This document shows positions 8,057 to 16,702 of a stretch of 64,000 nt of DNA, one piece after another. The position numbers and the translations under genes are program-made. Location: the NCBI RefSeq assembly GCF_000819765.1, contig NZ_CDBT01000024.1, positions 124,001 through 188,000 on the forward strand. Reading direction: 5' to 3'. How positions within the stretch are numbered: the first letter of the stretch is position 1; every line of letters starts with the position of its first letter. Source of the DNA: Aeromonas bivalvium. Its GTDB lineage: Bacteria > Pseudomonadota > Gammaproteobacteria > Enterobacterales > Aeromonadaceae. The notes beneath the pieces are model-generated. The model ran no database searches, was not told the DNA's origin, and was given only the letters and a program-made list of their open reading frames with translations.

Positions 8057-8977
8057 CTACCGCAGCACCTGCAAATCTGCACTCTTGAGCTTGAAGGTAC
8101 AGCCTTGCTGGATGAGGTCCTCCCGATTTGCCAGCACCAGCGGGTAGAGCAGGGGATGTTGTTGGTGTTCACCGTTATAGCTCACCTGCATCCGCTCCAA
8201 TGCGTAGTGCATCAAAGGGATGCGCTGGCTGATCAATAACTTGCCATCTGACATGGCGTAGTCGCTGGCGATGATGGCTTGCTGACCTTGACTAAGACTT
8301 GGATTGGGAACGACTACGCCGCTGACTTGGGTGTTCCACTCCAGATCCAGTTCCCTACCATGGGGTGACGCATCCAGCAGGTCAGGTTCGCCACGAAAGC
8401 GGCTCATCACGAAGTCCAGATATTCTCCTTTCTTCTCGCAATAGGCCCGCACATGCCAGCGGATCCCGTCATAGACCAGGGTATGAGGCACGATATTGCG
8501 GCCGCTCTGCTCTTCTGAACTCAGTGAGACATAGTCCACATCTACCCGTAACTGGCCTCGAGCCGCTTGCACCAAACCACGTACGATCTTCGGGTCAATA
8601 TGTCGGTTTGGCACATCCAGGATCTCTATGTGGCCGTAGCGCAGATCCATCAAGGGTAGGGTCAGAACCCCGGATTCGTGCTGGCGCTGATATTGCTTCT
8701 CCCGGTGCAGCAGCATCAGATACTCGTCAACCTTGCCTTCACTAAAGCGGGGCACAAACTGGTCGGTTGGTTTGTATCCCTTCAGGCTCTTGTCATAAAC
8801 CAGCCCGTCAGGTGCGTGTTCGTTGAGGTAGAGGTTGATGTCTCGCGAGGCTTGCTGGCGACCGATATTGAAAGCGGTTGTCAGGTGGTTGGTGGTGAGT
8901 CGTCCTTCCCACAACAAGACGATCTCCAGCAGGCGAAAACGCAGGGTTTGATCCCAGGTGAGCTCTTTGGGTGTCAT
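8057..8977 (-). CDS. WYL-domain transcriptional repressor of the BrxR/CapW type
   Basis: A 306-aa protein. The N-terminal winged helix-turn-helix (residues 6-60, with the likely recognition segment NIGRQQASRDINLYL) is followed by a middle domain and a WYL domain. The WYL core is seen as YDGIRWHVRAYCEKKGEYLD near residue 190, ending DFVMSRFRG, matching the W-H-V-R-A-Y/F-C pattern of defence-island regulators BrxR and CapW, and a C-terminal extension follows. The ATG at 8977 has GGAG 6-7 nt upstream; ATGs further upstream (8998, 9079) are less favoured. It is convergent with the three-gene cassette and divergent from the DUF4258-like gene, with a shared control region of 100 bp. Homologues repress neighbouring phage-defence operons and are thought to respond to a nucleic-acid ligand. 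Confidence 0.85.
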   Translation of the reverse strand: MTPKELTWDQTLRFRLLEIVLLWEGRLTTNHLTTAFNIGRQQASRDINLYLNEHAPDGLVYDKSLKGYKPTDQFVPRFSEGKVDEYLMLLHREKQYQRQHESGVLTLPLMDLRYGHIEILDVPNRHIDPKIVRGLVQAARGQLRVDVDYVSLSSEEQSGRNIVPHTLVYDGIRWHVRAYCEKKGEYLDFVMSRFRGEPDLLDASPHGRELDLEWNTQVSGVVVPNPSLSQGQQAIIASDYAMSDGKLLISQRIPLMHYALERMQVSYNGEHQQHPLLYPLVLANREDLIQQGCTFKLKSADLQVLR

Positions 8978-9077
8978 ATGTGCTCCAAAATGCGACATGT
9001 GTATGTAACCAGTATCGGCATGAGTATACAGGCTACATATAATGAGTCCATCTAAAGCGGCACCAAAGGAGAATGTC
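8978..9077. promoter_or_regulatory. divergent promoter region with inverted-repeat operator
   Basis: The repeat arms TATGTAACC (9002-9010) and GGCTACATA (9031-9039) form an inverted repeat with 8 of 9 matches and centres about 29 bp apart. The right arm runs into TATAAT at 9038-9043, the probable -10 of the rightward gene. Leftward, a TATACT -10 (9023-9028 on the minus strand) has TGGACT 16 bp upstream. This placement suits auto-repression by the WYL protein as well as control of the rightward genes. Confidence 0.5.
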
Positions 9078-9368
9078 ATGAACGGTAAACTGGATACTAC
9101 CTATAGCCATCATGCGTCATGCCGGATGCAGCAACGTGGTATTGCACCCGAACTGGTGGATATGCTGCTGAACATCGGACGCTCTGCTTATCACCAGGGG
9201 CGCGAACTGGTTTATCTCGATCGCAAAGGATTGGCAATGTTGCAAGCCAGCTGGGGCTTGCCAGCGGAATTCTGCCAGCGTCTGCGTCGTCACTATCTGG
9301 TGCTGCAGGGCGGCGAGATTGTCACCGTTGGCCACAAAACCACCCATTTCAAACGCGATCGCCACTGA
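9078..9368 (+). CDS. DUF4258-like small protein
   Basis: A 96-aa protein. The N-terminus YSHHASCRMQQRGI (residues 9-22) is the DUF4258 signature (S-x-H-A-x-x-R-M-x-x-R-G-I), and the C-terminus GEIVTVGHKTTHFKRD resembles the last strand of RelE/BrnT-like folds found in toxins. The ATG at 9078 is preceded by AAAGGAG at good spacing; an ATG at 9042 lies inside the promoter. It is the first gene to the right of the shared WYL promoter and is followed after 6 bp by an ADP-ribosylglycohydrolase fragment. DUF4258 proteins are common in mobile and defence islands; toxin activity is suspected for some but not shown here. Confidence 0.7.
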   Translation: MNGKLDTTYSHHASCRMQQRGIAPELVDMLLNIGRSAYHQGRELVYLDRKGLAMLQASWGLPAEFCQRLRRHYLVLQGGEIVTVGHKTTHFKRDRH

Positions 9369-9374
9369 GGCACT

Positions 9375-10016
9375 ATGAATCAACATCTGGTACCGGGTCA
9401 GGGGGATGCCCCCCTGATCAAGGGGATTGCTTGCCTGCTGTCAGCTGAGCGAGTCACGGAACTGACCTCTTTACTTGGCAAGGGGGGGGCTCACCAAGTT
9501 CGTGGGGCATCACCGCTGGCGGTTGTGACCGCATTGGCGATCCATATCGAGCAACATCGGCTGGATCGCACGTTACTGCCCATTTACCAGGGGCGTGAGC
9601 AACTGATGGCCGGAGCTGCTGACTTGCTGGGGAGAGAGGCAAGTTTTGAAGATCAAGACGCGTTTCGCCTGCTGGCACTGCTGCTCGACAAATTGCTGCG
9701 GGGAGGGGGTGGCAGTCGTCAGGCCAAACTGGATGGACTCACGCCTAGCGTGATGGAGCAGCGGGCACTGGCGGCCATATCCCCGAATACCGGTTCCGTA
9801 GTGCGCGGCAGCTGGCGGCGCAAGTCACGTAATCAGTTGGGTCATGCCAGTTGGTTGGATGTGGTGGAAGCGGCCCTTTGGTGTTTCTGGCATGGTGACG
9901 CCTTGGAAAGCGGCGAAGTATTGCTCGGCGTGCTGTTGGGTCGGGATGAGCGAGTAAGGGGGGTCTATGGTTTGCTGGCCGGGGCTTTCTACATGAACAA
10001 GTCAGCTGGGTGCTGA
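9375..10016 (+). pseudogene. truncated/degenerate ADP-ribosylglycohydrolase (C-terminal lobe)
   Basis: A 213-aa frame. Its last 90 residues follow the end of ADP-ribosylglycohydrolases (DraG/ARH): GSWRRK, a Ser-rich segment, VVEAALWCFWHGDALESG, then GVYGLLAGAFY. The essential metal-binding Asp pair expected between these (L-G-D-D-x-D-T) reads LGRDERVRG, and the N-terminal metal motif and most of the catalytic body are absent. The protein therefore looks like a remnant or a catalytically dead relative. It lies 6 bp downstream of the DUF4258-like gene and probably shares its promoter. Intact ARH enzymes reverse ADP-ribosylation and often pair with toxins. Alternatively it is a functional non-catalytic protein with a novel N-terminal half. 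Confidence 0.6.
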
Positions 10017-10574
10017 TTGGGTTGTTTGAATGTTATCTCAAGGCATTGAAATGTAACTGTAAATTGAACTTCTGCAGTTTATGACCACGAACTTCTGCAT
10101 GTTGTGTTTCACATATGAAACAGCTGGACTGGCCTTACTTGTTTTTTTGCGGCCAAAGCGGATGAAGTCCTGACGGTTCAGTTACTCAAACGAACACCGT
10201 TACTATCTGTAGCAACGGTCCTCAAATTTCATCATGTCCCAATTGTGTACCGCGCTCATCAGCGTAAGAACCATAAACCTTTATAAATCAGTTCATTAAA
10301 AAACACATATTGCAAAACGTGGAAGTAGTAGAAGGTGGCTTGTGTCATGGCTCTCTGTCGATGCAGGGGAAAACGGGGCCGCGAGGGCCTGGGCCGCCAA
10401 TGCTGGCACAGATGGGGAACCCACTGCAACGCTGCTGGTGTCTGACGGGCGTGTCTGTCGCTTTATTGGTCGGCCAGGCCCCTGGTTCGAGCCCCTGGTT
10501 GCCATTCGACTATGGTCTACTATGAGACTGCATATCAAGTTGATAGCGTCTAATCAGGCTCGAGGGGAAACCAT
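10017..10574. other. gene-poor island edge with degraded sequence
   Basis: The first 300 bp are AT-rich and have no plausible gene. An 11-bp direct repeat GAACTTCTGCA occurs at 10066-10076 and 10089-10099. From about 10340 the sequence turns GC-rich again, and one frame (10342-10578, GTG start, ending in ATATGA) reads like real protein for about 55 codons (VCRFIGRPGPWFEPLVAIRL). It may be the remnant of a core gene cut by the island. No terminator or tRNA is visible. Confidence 0.4.
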
Positions 10575-11069
10575 ATGACCAATGGTATCATGACATGGGC
10601 GGCCTGTGGCCTGTTGCTGATGACGAGTCAGGCCCAGGCCCGTGAGCAGGCGGACGAGGTGCTCCTTACCGTCAGCGGCGCCGGGTGCTGTGGCGGGGCC
10701 GGGGTGGCCCATTACACGGCTGCCGCTCTGGCGGCCCTGCCCCAGAGCGAACTGGTGACCGCAACCCCCTGGACGCAAGGCAAGCACAGCTATCGCGGTG
10801 TGTTGTTCAAGACCCTGATCGACAGCCTGGGGCTGCGGTCCGGTCAGTTCAAGGTGAGCGCCATCAATGACTACTGGACACTGCTGCCTGGCGCCGATCT
10901 GGATGCCTATCCCGTGCTGCTGGCGACCGAGCAGGATGGCAAGGCCCTGACTCTGCGCAACAAGGGGCCCGTCTGGGTAGTCTATCCGTTGTCGGATCAT
11001 CCCGAGCTGGATCGGGAGCAATACCACAGTCAGATGGTGTGGCAGGTGAATCGCATCGAGGCGCAATGA
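10575..11069 (+). CDS. periplasmic molybdopterin-binding-fold (SUOX-like) sensory protein
   Basis: A 164-aa protein with a signal peptide (MTNGIMTWAACGLLLMTSQA, cleavage after AQA near residue 22). The rest follows the oxidoreductase molybdopterin-binding (sulphite-oxidase-like) fold: ALPQSELVTATPWTQGKHSY, GVLFKTLIDSLGL, AINDYWTLLP, LRNKGPVWVVYPL, and a final QMVWQVNRIE. It seems too short to be a full molybdoenzyme, so ligand sensing is more likely than catalysis. It has GAGGGG upstream of the ATG. Its stop lies 1 nt before the start of the membrane GGDEF-EAL gene, so the two are surely co-translated and the protein probably feeds a periplasmic signal to that enzyme. Confidence 0.75.
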   Translation: MTNGIMTWAACGLLLMTSQAQAREQADEVLLTVSGAGCCGGAGVAHYTAAALAALPQSELVTATPWTQGKHSYRGVLFKTLIDSLGLRSGQFKVSAINDYWTLLPGADLDAYPVLLATEQDGKALTLRNKGPVWVVYPLSDHPELDREQYHSQMVWQVNRIEAQ

Positions 11070-11070
11070 G

Positions 11071-12969
11071 ATGGTGCGCGGCAAGTTTGTCTCCCTGACC
11101 TGTATTCTGGTGACCTTCGTGGGGGTCACCTTCTGGTCGGCCTGGAGCTATGATCGCGCCTTCACCGAGCTGGTTCGCTACACCCAGCTCTCGGCCTGGT
11201 CCCTGGCCCAGCTCGAACTCGAGCTGCAAGGGTTTCAGGAGGGCTTGACCCTCTATCGGAGCGGCCATCTCGACGGGCGTGAGTTGAACAAGCGTTACGA
11301 TCTGGCCTGGAACCGGCTCGATATCTTCCTCAACGGAGAGGAAGCGAGTGCCATCCGTGCCCGCTTCGGGGCGGCGGACAAGGTGGGCCACATTTTTTCC
11401 CTCATCAAGCAACATGAGCCGGACGTCGTCTCACCGCAGCGGGACTCTCCCGCCCTGGGTCAGCTGGCGGCGGGACTGGGCGAGGCCATGCCGGCCATTC
11501 GCAGCCTCATGGTCGAGAATTTCACCGGCCAGAGCGCCATTCGTCAGCGGGCCTCGCTGCTGCAATCCAGACAAGACAATCTCTGGCTGCTCAGCGCCCT
11601 GCTGCTGGTGGGACTGGTGATGCTCTACATGCTCTCCCGGGAGACCCGACGCCATCAGTTTCTCGCCTGGAACGATCCCCTGACCCTGCTGCCCAACCGC
11701 GCCGCCTTCATCCGGCAACTGGAGCAGGAGGCGCGCCGCCACGGCAATCAGGGGCGTCCACTCACCCTTTGCCTCATCGAGCTGAATCATTTCAAGGAGG
11801 TCAATGACAGCCTGGGTTATGCCAGCGGCGATGCCCTGCTGGTGAAGGTAGCCCGGGCCATGGCCTCTTTCATTGCCGGGCGTGCCTACCTGGCGCGCAT
11901 CGGCGGCGATGAGTTTGCCCTCTACTGCTTCGAACCGCTGGCGCCAGAGTGGCCGGACAGCCTGCTGGCGCACCTGCAGCAACTGGTGTTCGAGGCGGAT
12001 CCGGCCCACAGGGTCAAGGTGAGCATGGGGCTGAGCCAGAGTCGGGTCAGTCAGCATCAGGTCGAGGAGATCATGCTGTTTGCCGACATCGCCCTCGACA
12101 ACGCCCGCCAGCAGGGGGGGCGCAGCCAGTTGTTCAATCAGGCCATGCTGAGCCGCTACGAGCGCAGTCGCCAGCTCGCCGCCGAGCTGCGTGATCAGCT
12201 CAACGGGGCGGGGGCGGATCAGCTCAGCCTCCATTATCAGCCCATCATCAAGCGGGAGCGCCATGTGCTGGGGGCGGAGGCGCTGCTGCGCTGGCAGCAT
12301 CCCGAGTATGGGTTCATCAATCCTGCGGACATAGTGAGCCTGGCCGATGACAATGGCCTGGGTGAGCGGTTGGGGGAGTGGATCTTTGATCGGGTCAACC
12401 GGGATCTGATGCCCATGGCCCCCGAGCGGCTGACGCAACTGGAGGTGTCCATCAACCTCTCTGGCTCCATGTTCAACGAGGCGCTGCCCTCCCGGGTGGC
12501 GCGCATGCTGCTGGCGAGCCCCCTGTGCGCGGATCAGCTGATCCTGGAGTTGACCGAGACCATTGCCCTGGATGATCTCAAGCTGAGCCAGCATATCCTG
12601 AGCGCCTTGCAGCAGTTGAACGTGCGCATCGCCCTCGATGACTTCGGCACGGGATGGAGTTCGTTCTCCTATCTCAAGGAGCTCCATTTCAACAAGATCA
12701 AGATAGACAAATCCTTCATCCAGCAGATAGACAGTCACCCCCGCCAGCAGCTGTTTGTCAGCAGCATCACGGATCTGGCGCACAAGCTGGGGGTTCCCGT
12801 GGTGGCCGAGGGGGTGGAGACGGCGGCCGAGCTGGCCGAGGTGTACGAACTTGGCGCGGACGAGATCCAGGGTTACTTCTATGCCAGGCCCATGGCGGCG
12901 GCCGATTTTCGTGCCTTCTGCCAGCGTTATCTGGCCCATCAACCCCAGGCCATGGCACAGATGGGCTGA
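11071..12969 (+). CDS. membrane-bound GGDEF-EAL protein (diguanylate cyclase/phosphodiesterase)
   Basis: A 632-aa protein. It has an N-terminal membrane helix (residues about 8-25), a periplasmic sensor region of about 140 residues, and a second helix near 170-190 (LWLLSALLLVGLVMLYML). The GGDEF domain has an intact IGGDEF motif near residue 278 and the EAL domain an intact EALLRW near 402 and DDFGTGWSS near 523. The inhibitory RxxD site normally five residues before GGDEF is not present. Both active sites look functional, so it could make or degrade cyclic di-GMP depending on input. It is coupled to the periplasmic SUOX-like gene just upstream and is followed 57 bp later by recR. Confidence 0.9.
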   Translation: MVRGKFVSLTCILVTFVGVTFWSAWSYDRAFTELVRYTQLSAWSLAQLELELQGFQEGLTLYRSGHLDGRELNKRYDLAWNRLDIFLNGEEASAIRARFGAADKVGHIFSLIKQHEPDVVSPQRDSPALGQLAAGLGEAMPAIRSLMVENFTGQSAIRQRASLLQSRQDNLWLLSALLLVGLVMLYMLSRETRRHQFLAWNDPLTLLPNRAAFIRQLEQEARRHGNQGRPLTLCLIELNHFKEVNDSLGYASGDALLVKVARAMASFIAGRAYLARIGGDEFALYCFEPLAPEWPDSLLAHLQQLVFEADPAHRVKVSMGLSQSRVSQHQVEEIMLFADIALDNARQQGGRSQLFNQAMLSRYERSRQLAAELRDQLNGAGADQLSLHYQPIIKRERHVLGAEALLRWQHPEYGFINPADIVSLADDNGLGERLGEWIFDRVNRDLMPMAPERLTQLEVSINLSGSMFNEALPSRVARMLLASPLCADQLILELTETIALDDLKLSQHILSALQQLNVRIALDDFGTGWSSFSYLKELHFNKIKIDKSFIQQIDSHPRQQLFVSSITDLAHKLGVPVVAEGVETAAELAEVYELGADEIQGYFYARPMAAADFRAFCQRYLAHQPQAMAQMG

Positions 12970-13026
12970 CGCTCGCCCCCGCCTCGGGTATAGTCCTGCG
13001 CCAGGATATGCCTTGAGGAGTGCGAG

Positions 13027-13629
13027 ATGAAATTCAGTCCCCTGCTGGACGACATGATGAAGGCCCTGCAGGTGTTGCCGGGTGTCGGTCCCAAGTCGGC
13101 CCAGCGCATGGCGTTTACCCTGCTCGAGCGCGAACGCAGCGGCGGTCTCAAGCTGGCCCAGCTGCTCTCTCGCGCCCTGACCGAGATAGGGCACTGCAGC
13201 CAGTGCCGCACTTTTACCGAGCAGGAGCGCTGCGAGATCTGCCAGAGCCCGAAGCGGGCAGAGAGCGGCATGCTGTGCGTGGTGGAGAGCCCGGCTGACG
13301 TGGCCGCCATCGAGCACACGGGCCAGTTCTCCGGCCGCTACTTCGTGCTGATGGGTCACTTATCGCCCCTTGACGGCATAGGTCCCGAGGAGCTGGGGCT
13401 GGAGATCCTGGCGCGGCGCCTGCAAGAGGAGCAGATCCAGGAGCTGATCCTGGCCACCAACCCCACCATAGAAGGGGATGCCACCGCCTGGTACATCGCC
13501 GACATGGCGCGCAGTGCCGGGGTCAAGGTGAGCCGCATCGCCCATGGGGTGCCGGTGGGGGGCGAGCTGGAGCTGGTGGACGGTACCACCCTCTCTCACT
13601 CGCTGATGGGGCGCCAGCCCCTGAACTGA
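13027..13629 (+). CDS. recR: recombination mediator protein RecR
   Basis: A 200-aa protein of normal length. It shows the N-terminal helix-hairpin-helix ([15 protein letters not shown]), a four-cysteine zinc finger ([16 protein letters not shown], residues 57-72), a Toprim domain starting [12 protein letters not shown] near residue 88, and the C-terminal conserved THR-like tail ([15 protein letters not shown]). RecR acts with RecF/RecO to load RecA at gapped DNA. GAGGAG precedes the ATG. ybaB and dnaX, which adjoin recR in many gammaproteobacteria, are not immediately upstream; the GGDEF-EAL gene is there instead. Confidence 0.97.
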   Translation: MKFSPLLDDMMKALQVLPGVGPKSAQRMAFTLLERERSGGLKLAQLLSRALTEIGHCSQCRTFTEQERCEICQSPKRAESGMLCVVESPADVAAIEHTGQFSGRYFVLMGHLSPLDGIGPEELGLEILARRLQEEQIQELILATNPTIEGDATAWYIADMARSAGVKVSRIAHGVPVGGELELVDGTTLSHSLMGRQPLN

Positions 13630-13650
13630 GTCCGCGCCAGCCCCTGAATT
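13611..13650 (+). repeat. 17-bp direct duplication across the recR stop codon
   Basis: GCGCCAGCCCCTGAACT at 13611-13627 is repeated with one mismatch (final C to T) at 13634-13650, 23 bp later. The second copy lies just downstream of the stop codon and would encode another R-Q-P-L-N-like end. Confidence 0.7.
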
Positions 13651-13677
13651 GGGCCCGTGTCAGGCTTGTTGTTTCCC

Positions 13678-13699
13678 AAACCCGCTGCGGCGGGTTTTT
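13678..13699 (+). terminator. rho-independent terminator after recR
   Basis: AAACCCGC/GCGGGTTT stem with a short loop followed by TTTTTG. Confidence 0.85.
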
Positions 13700-13774
13700 G
13701 TTTGACGGCGGCGGGGCGCTCAGGGCCATCCTGGCGTAAAAATCGCCATTCGCATCGACACAGGCATTTGCCCC

Positions 13775-13801
13775 CTTGAAATGGGGAAGCCCGGCCCCAT
13801 C
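13775..13801 (+). promoter_or_regulatory. sigma-32 heat-shock promoter of htpG
   Basis: CTTGAAA at 13775-13781, a 13-bp spacer and CCCCAT at 13795-13800 match the sigma-32 (RpoH) consensus exactly at both elements. It lies 47 bp upstream of the htpG ATG, as expected for a heat-shock chaperone gene. Confidence 0.85.
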
Positions 13802-13847
13802 TTGTATCAGGAATATGTTCAACCCGAATCGCCTGAGGATAGTGTCG

Positions 13848-15761
13848 ATGACCCAAAGCGTTCATGCCGAAACCCACGGGTTTCAGACTGAAGTCAAACA
13901 ACTGCTGAGCCTGATGGCCCACAGCCTCTACTCCAACAAAGAAGTGTTCCTGCGCGAGCTTATCTCCAACGCCTCCGATGCGGCGGACAAGCTGCGCTTC
14001 AAGGCGCTTTCCGATGCCTCTTTGTTCGAAAACGACGGCCAGTTGCGCGTTCGCCTGGTGGTTGATAAAGAGAATCGGACCCTGACCATCTCCGATAACG
14101 GGATCGGTATGACCCGGGATCAGGTGATCGAGCACCTGGGTACCATAGCGAAATCCGGCACCGCCGAGTTCTTCAAGAACCTCTCCGGTGATCAGGGCCG
14201 TGACTCCCAGCTGATCGGCCAGTTCGGGGTGGGCTTCTACTCCGCCTTCATCGTCGCCGACAAGGTGACCGTGGTGTCCCGCGCCGCCGGTACTGCTCCG
14301 GAGCAGGGCGTGCAGTGGGAATCACAAGGGGAAGGCTCCTTCACCGTGGCCGACGTGACCAAAGCCGGTCGCGGCACCGACGTCATCCTGCACCTGCGTG
14401 CCGAAGAGGAAGAGTTCCTCGACGACTGGCGCCTGCGCTCCGTGGTCAGCAAATATTCCGACCACATCAGCGTGCCGGTGGAGATGTTCAAGGAGGGCAC
14501 CCCGGATCGGGAAGAAGACGGTGAAACCATCGTCGGCACCCTCGGCGAGTGGGAGCAGGTCAACCGCGCCACTGCGCTCTGGACCCGCAACCCGAAGGAC
14601 ATCAAGGACGAGGAGTATCAGGAGTTCTACAAGCACGTCGCCCATGACTTCGAAGATCCGCTGCTCTGGGGTCACAACCGGGTGGAAGGGGCCCAGGAGT
14701 ACACCAGCCTGCTCTACGTGCCGGCCCGTGCCCCGTTCGACCTCTACAACCGCGAGCAGAAGCACGGCCTCAAGCTCTACGTGCAGCGCGTCTTCATCAT
14801 GGATGACGCCGAGCAGTTCATGCCGACCTACCTGCGCTTCGTGAAAGGGGTGCTGGACTCCAACGATCTGCCGCTCAACGTCAGCCGTGAAATCCTGCAA
14901 GACAACAAGGTGACCGTCTCCCTGCGCAAGGCCTGCTCCAAGCGGGTGCTCTCCATGCTGGCCAAGCTGGCCAAGGATGATGGCGAGAAGTACGCTAAGT
15001 TCTGGAGCGAGTTCGGCAACGTGCTCAAAGAGGGCCCGGCCGAGGATTACGCCAACCGCGAGGAGATCGCCAAGCTCCTGCGCTTTGCCAGCACCGCCGG
15101 CGAGGGCGAAGCCCAGACTGTGTCGCTGGAGGATTACGTTGGCCGCATGAAGGAAGGCCAGCAGAAGATCTACTACATCACCGCCGACTCCTACGCTGCC
15201 GCCAAGAACAGCCCGCATCTGGAGATCTTCCGCAAGAAGGGGGTCGAAGTGCTGCTGATGTGGGAGCGGGTCGACGAGTGGCTGATGAGCCACCTCACCG
15301 AGTTCGACGGCAAGCAGCTGGTCTCCGTCACCCGTGGCGAGCTGGATCTCGGCGATCTGGAGGACGACGCCTCCAAGCAGGCCCAGGAGGAGGCTGAAAA
15401 AGCCAACGCCGGTCTGGTGGAGCGGGTCAAGCAGAGCCTGGGTGAAGCGGTGAAAGAGGTGCGTGTCACCCATCGTCTGACCGATTCACCGTCCTGCATC
15501 GTCACCGACGATCACGGCATGAGCACCCAGATGATCAAGCTGATGCGCGCCGCCGGCCAGCCGGTGCCGGAGCAGAAGTACATTCTGGAGCTCAACCCCG
15601 ACCACGCCCTGGTGAAGAAGTTGGGCGCCATCGAAGACGAGGCGCTGTTCGGCGAGTGGGTCACCCTCTTGCACGAACAGGCCCAGCTGGCAGAGCAGGG
15701 CGGCCTCAATGATCCGGCGAGCTTCGTCTCCCGTATCAACCGTCTGTTACTCCAGGCATGA
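13848..15761 (+). CDS. htpG: molecular chaperone HtpG (Hsp90)
   Basis: A 637-aa protein. The N-terminal ATPase of the GHKL class is clear: [35 protein letters not shown], the DNGIGM Bergerat motif near residue 86, and [11 protein letters not shown] near 125. The middle domain follows ([26 protein letters not shown]) and then the C-terminal dimerisation region. The ATG at 13848 has TGAGGA upstream and gives the standard HtpG N-terminus; an ATG at 13776 overlaps the promoter and is rejected. HtpG is the bacterial Hsp90 that remodels client proteins with DnaK. It has its own sigma-32 promoter and terminator and is therefore a single-gene unit. Confidence 0.98.
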   Translation: MTQSVHAETHGFQTEVKQLLSLMAHSLYSNKEVFLRELISNASDAADKLRFKALSDASLFENDGQLRVRLVVDKENRTLTISDNGIGMTRDQVIEHLGTIAKSGTAEFFKNLSGDQGRDSQLIGQFGVGFYSAFIVADKVTVVSRAAGTAPEQGVQWESQGEGSFTVADVTKAGRGTDVILHLRAEEEEFLDDWRLRSVVSKYSDHISVPVEMFKEGTPDREEDGETIVGTLGEWEQVNRATALWTRNPKDIKDEEYQEFYKHVAHDFEDPLLWGHNRVEGAQEYTSLLYVPARAPFDLYNREQKHGLKLYVQRVFIMDDAEQFMPTYLRFVKGVLDSNDLPLNVSREILQDNKVTVSLRKACSKRVLSMLAKLAKDDGEKYAKFWSEFGNVLKEGPAEDYANREEIAKLLRFASTAGEGEAQTVSLEDYVGRMKEGQQKIYYITADSYAAAKNSPHLEIFRKKGVEVLLMWERVDEWLMSHLTEFDGKQLVSVTRGELDLGDLEDDASKQAQEEAEKANAGLVERVKQSLGEAVKEVRVTHRLTDSPSCIVTDDHGMSTQMIKLMRAAGQPVPEQKYILELNPDHALVKKLGAIEDEALFGEWVTLLHEQAQLAEQGGLNDPASFVSRINRLLLQA

Positions 15762-15768
15762 TTTGTTG

Positions 15769-15796
15769 GCCCACTGCATGCAGTGGGCTTTTTTTT
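15769..15796 (+). terminator. rho-independent terminator after htpG
   Basis: Perfect palindrome GCCCACTGCATGCAGTGGGC followed by eight T. Confidence 0.9.
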
Positions 15797-15888
15797 CGCC
15801 AAGGCAGGGGGGCGCTGCATTTTCACGCAGTTTCGGTTTCCATCTGTCACTCAGCATTGCCGGAATGACGCCGGGAAACTGGTGGTAA

Positions 15889-16629
<741 letters not shown>

Positions 16630-16660
16630 TCCCGACTTCGGGAACATAGCGCTATGAGCA

Positions 16661-16684
16661 GGGCCCATTGTGGGCCCTCTTTTC
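16661..16684 (+). terminator. rho-independent terminator after adk
   Basis: GGGCCC/GGGCCC stem (loop ATTGT) followed by TCTTTT. Confidence 0.8.
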
Positions 16685-16702
16685 ATGTGACAGGAAGTAA
16701 AC

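Noticed and set aside
10470-10515. tRNA-like GGTTCGAGCC sequence resembling a T-arm
   Set aside because: The flanks do not form a T-stem, acceptor stem or anticodon arm; it is part of a CCCTGGTT direct repeat.
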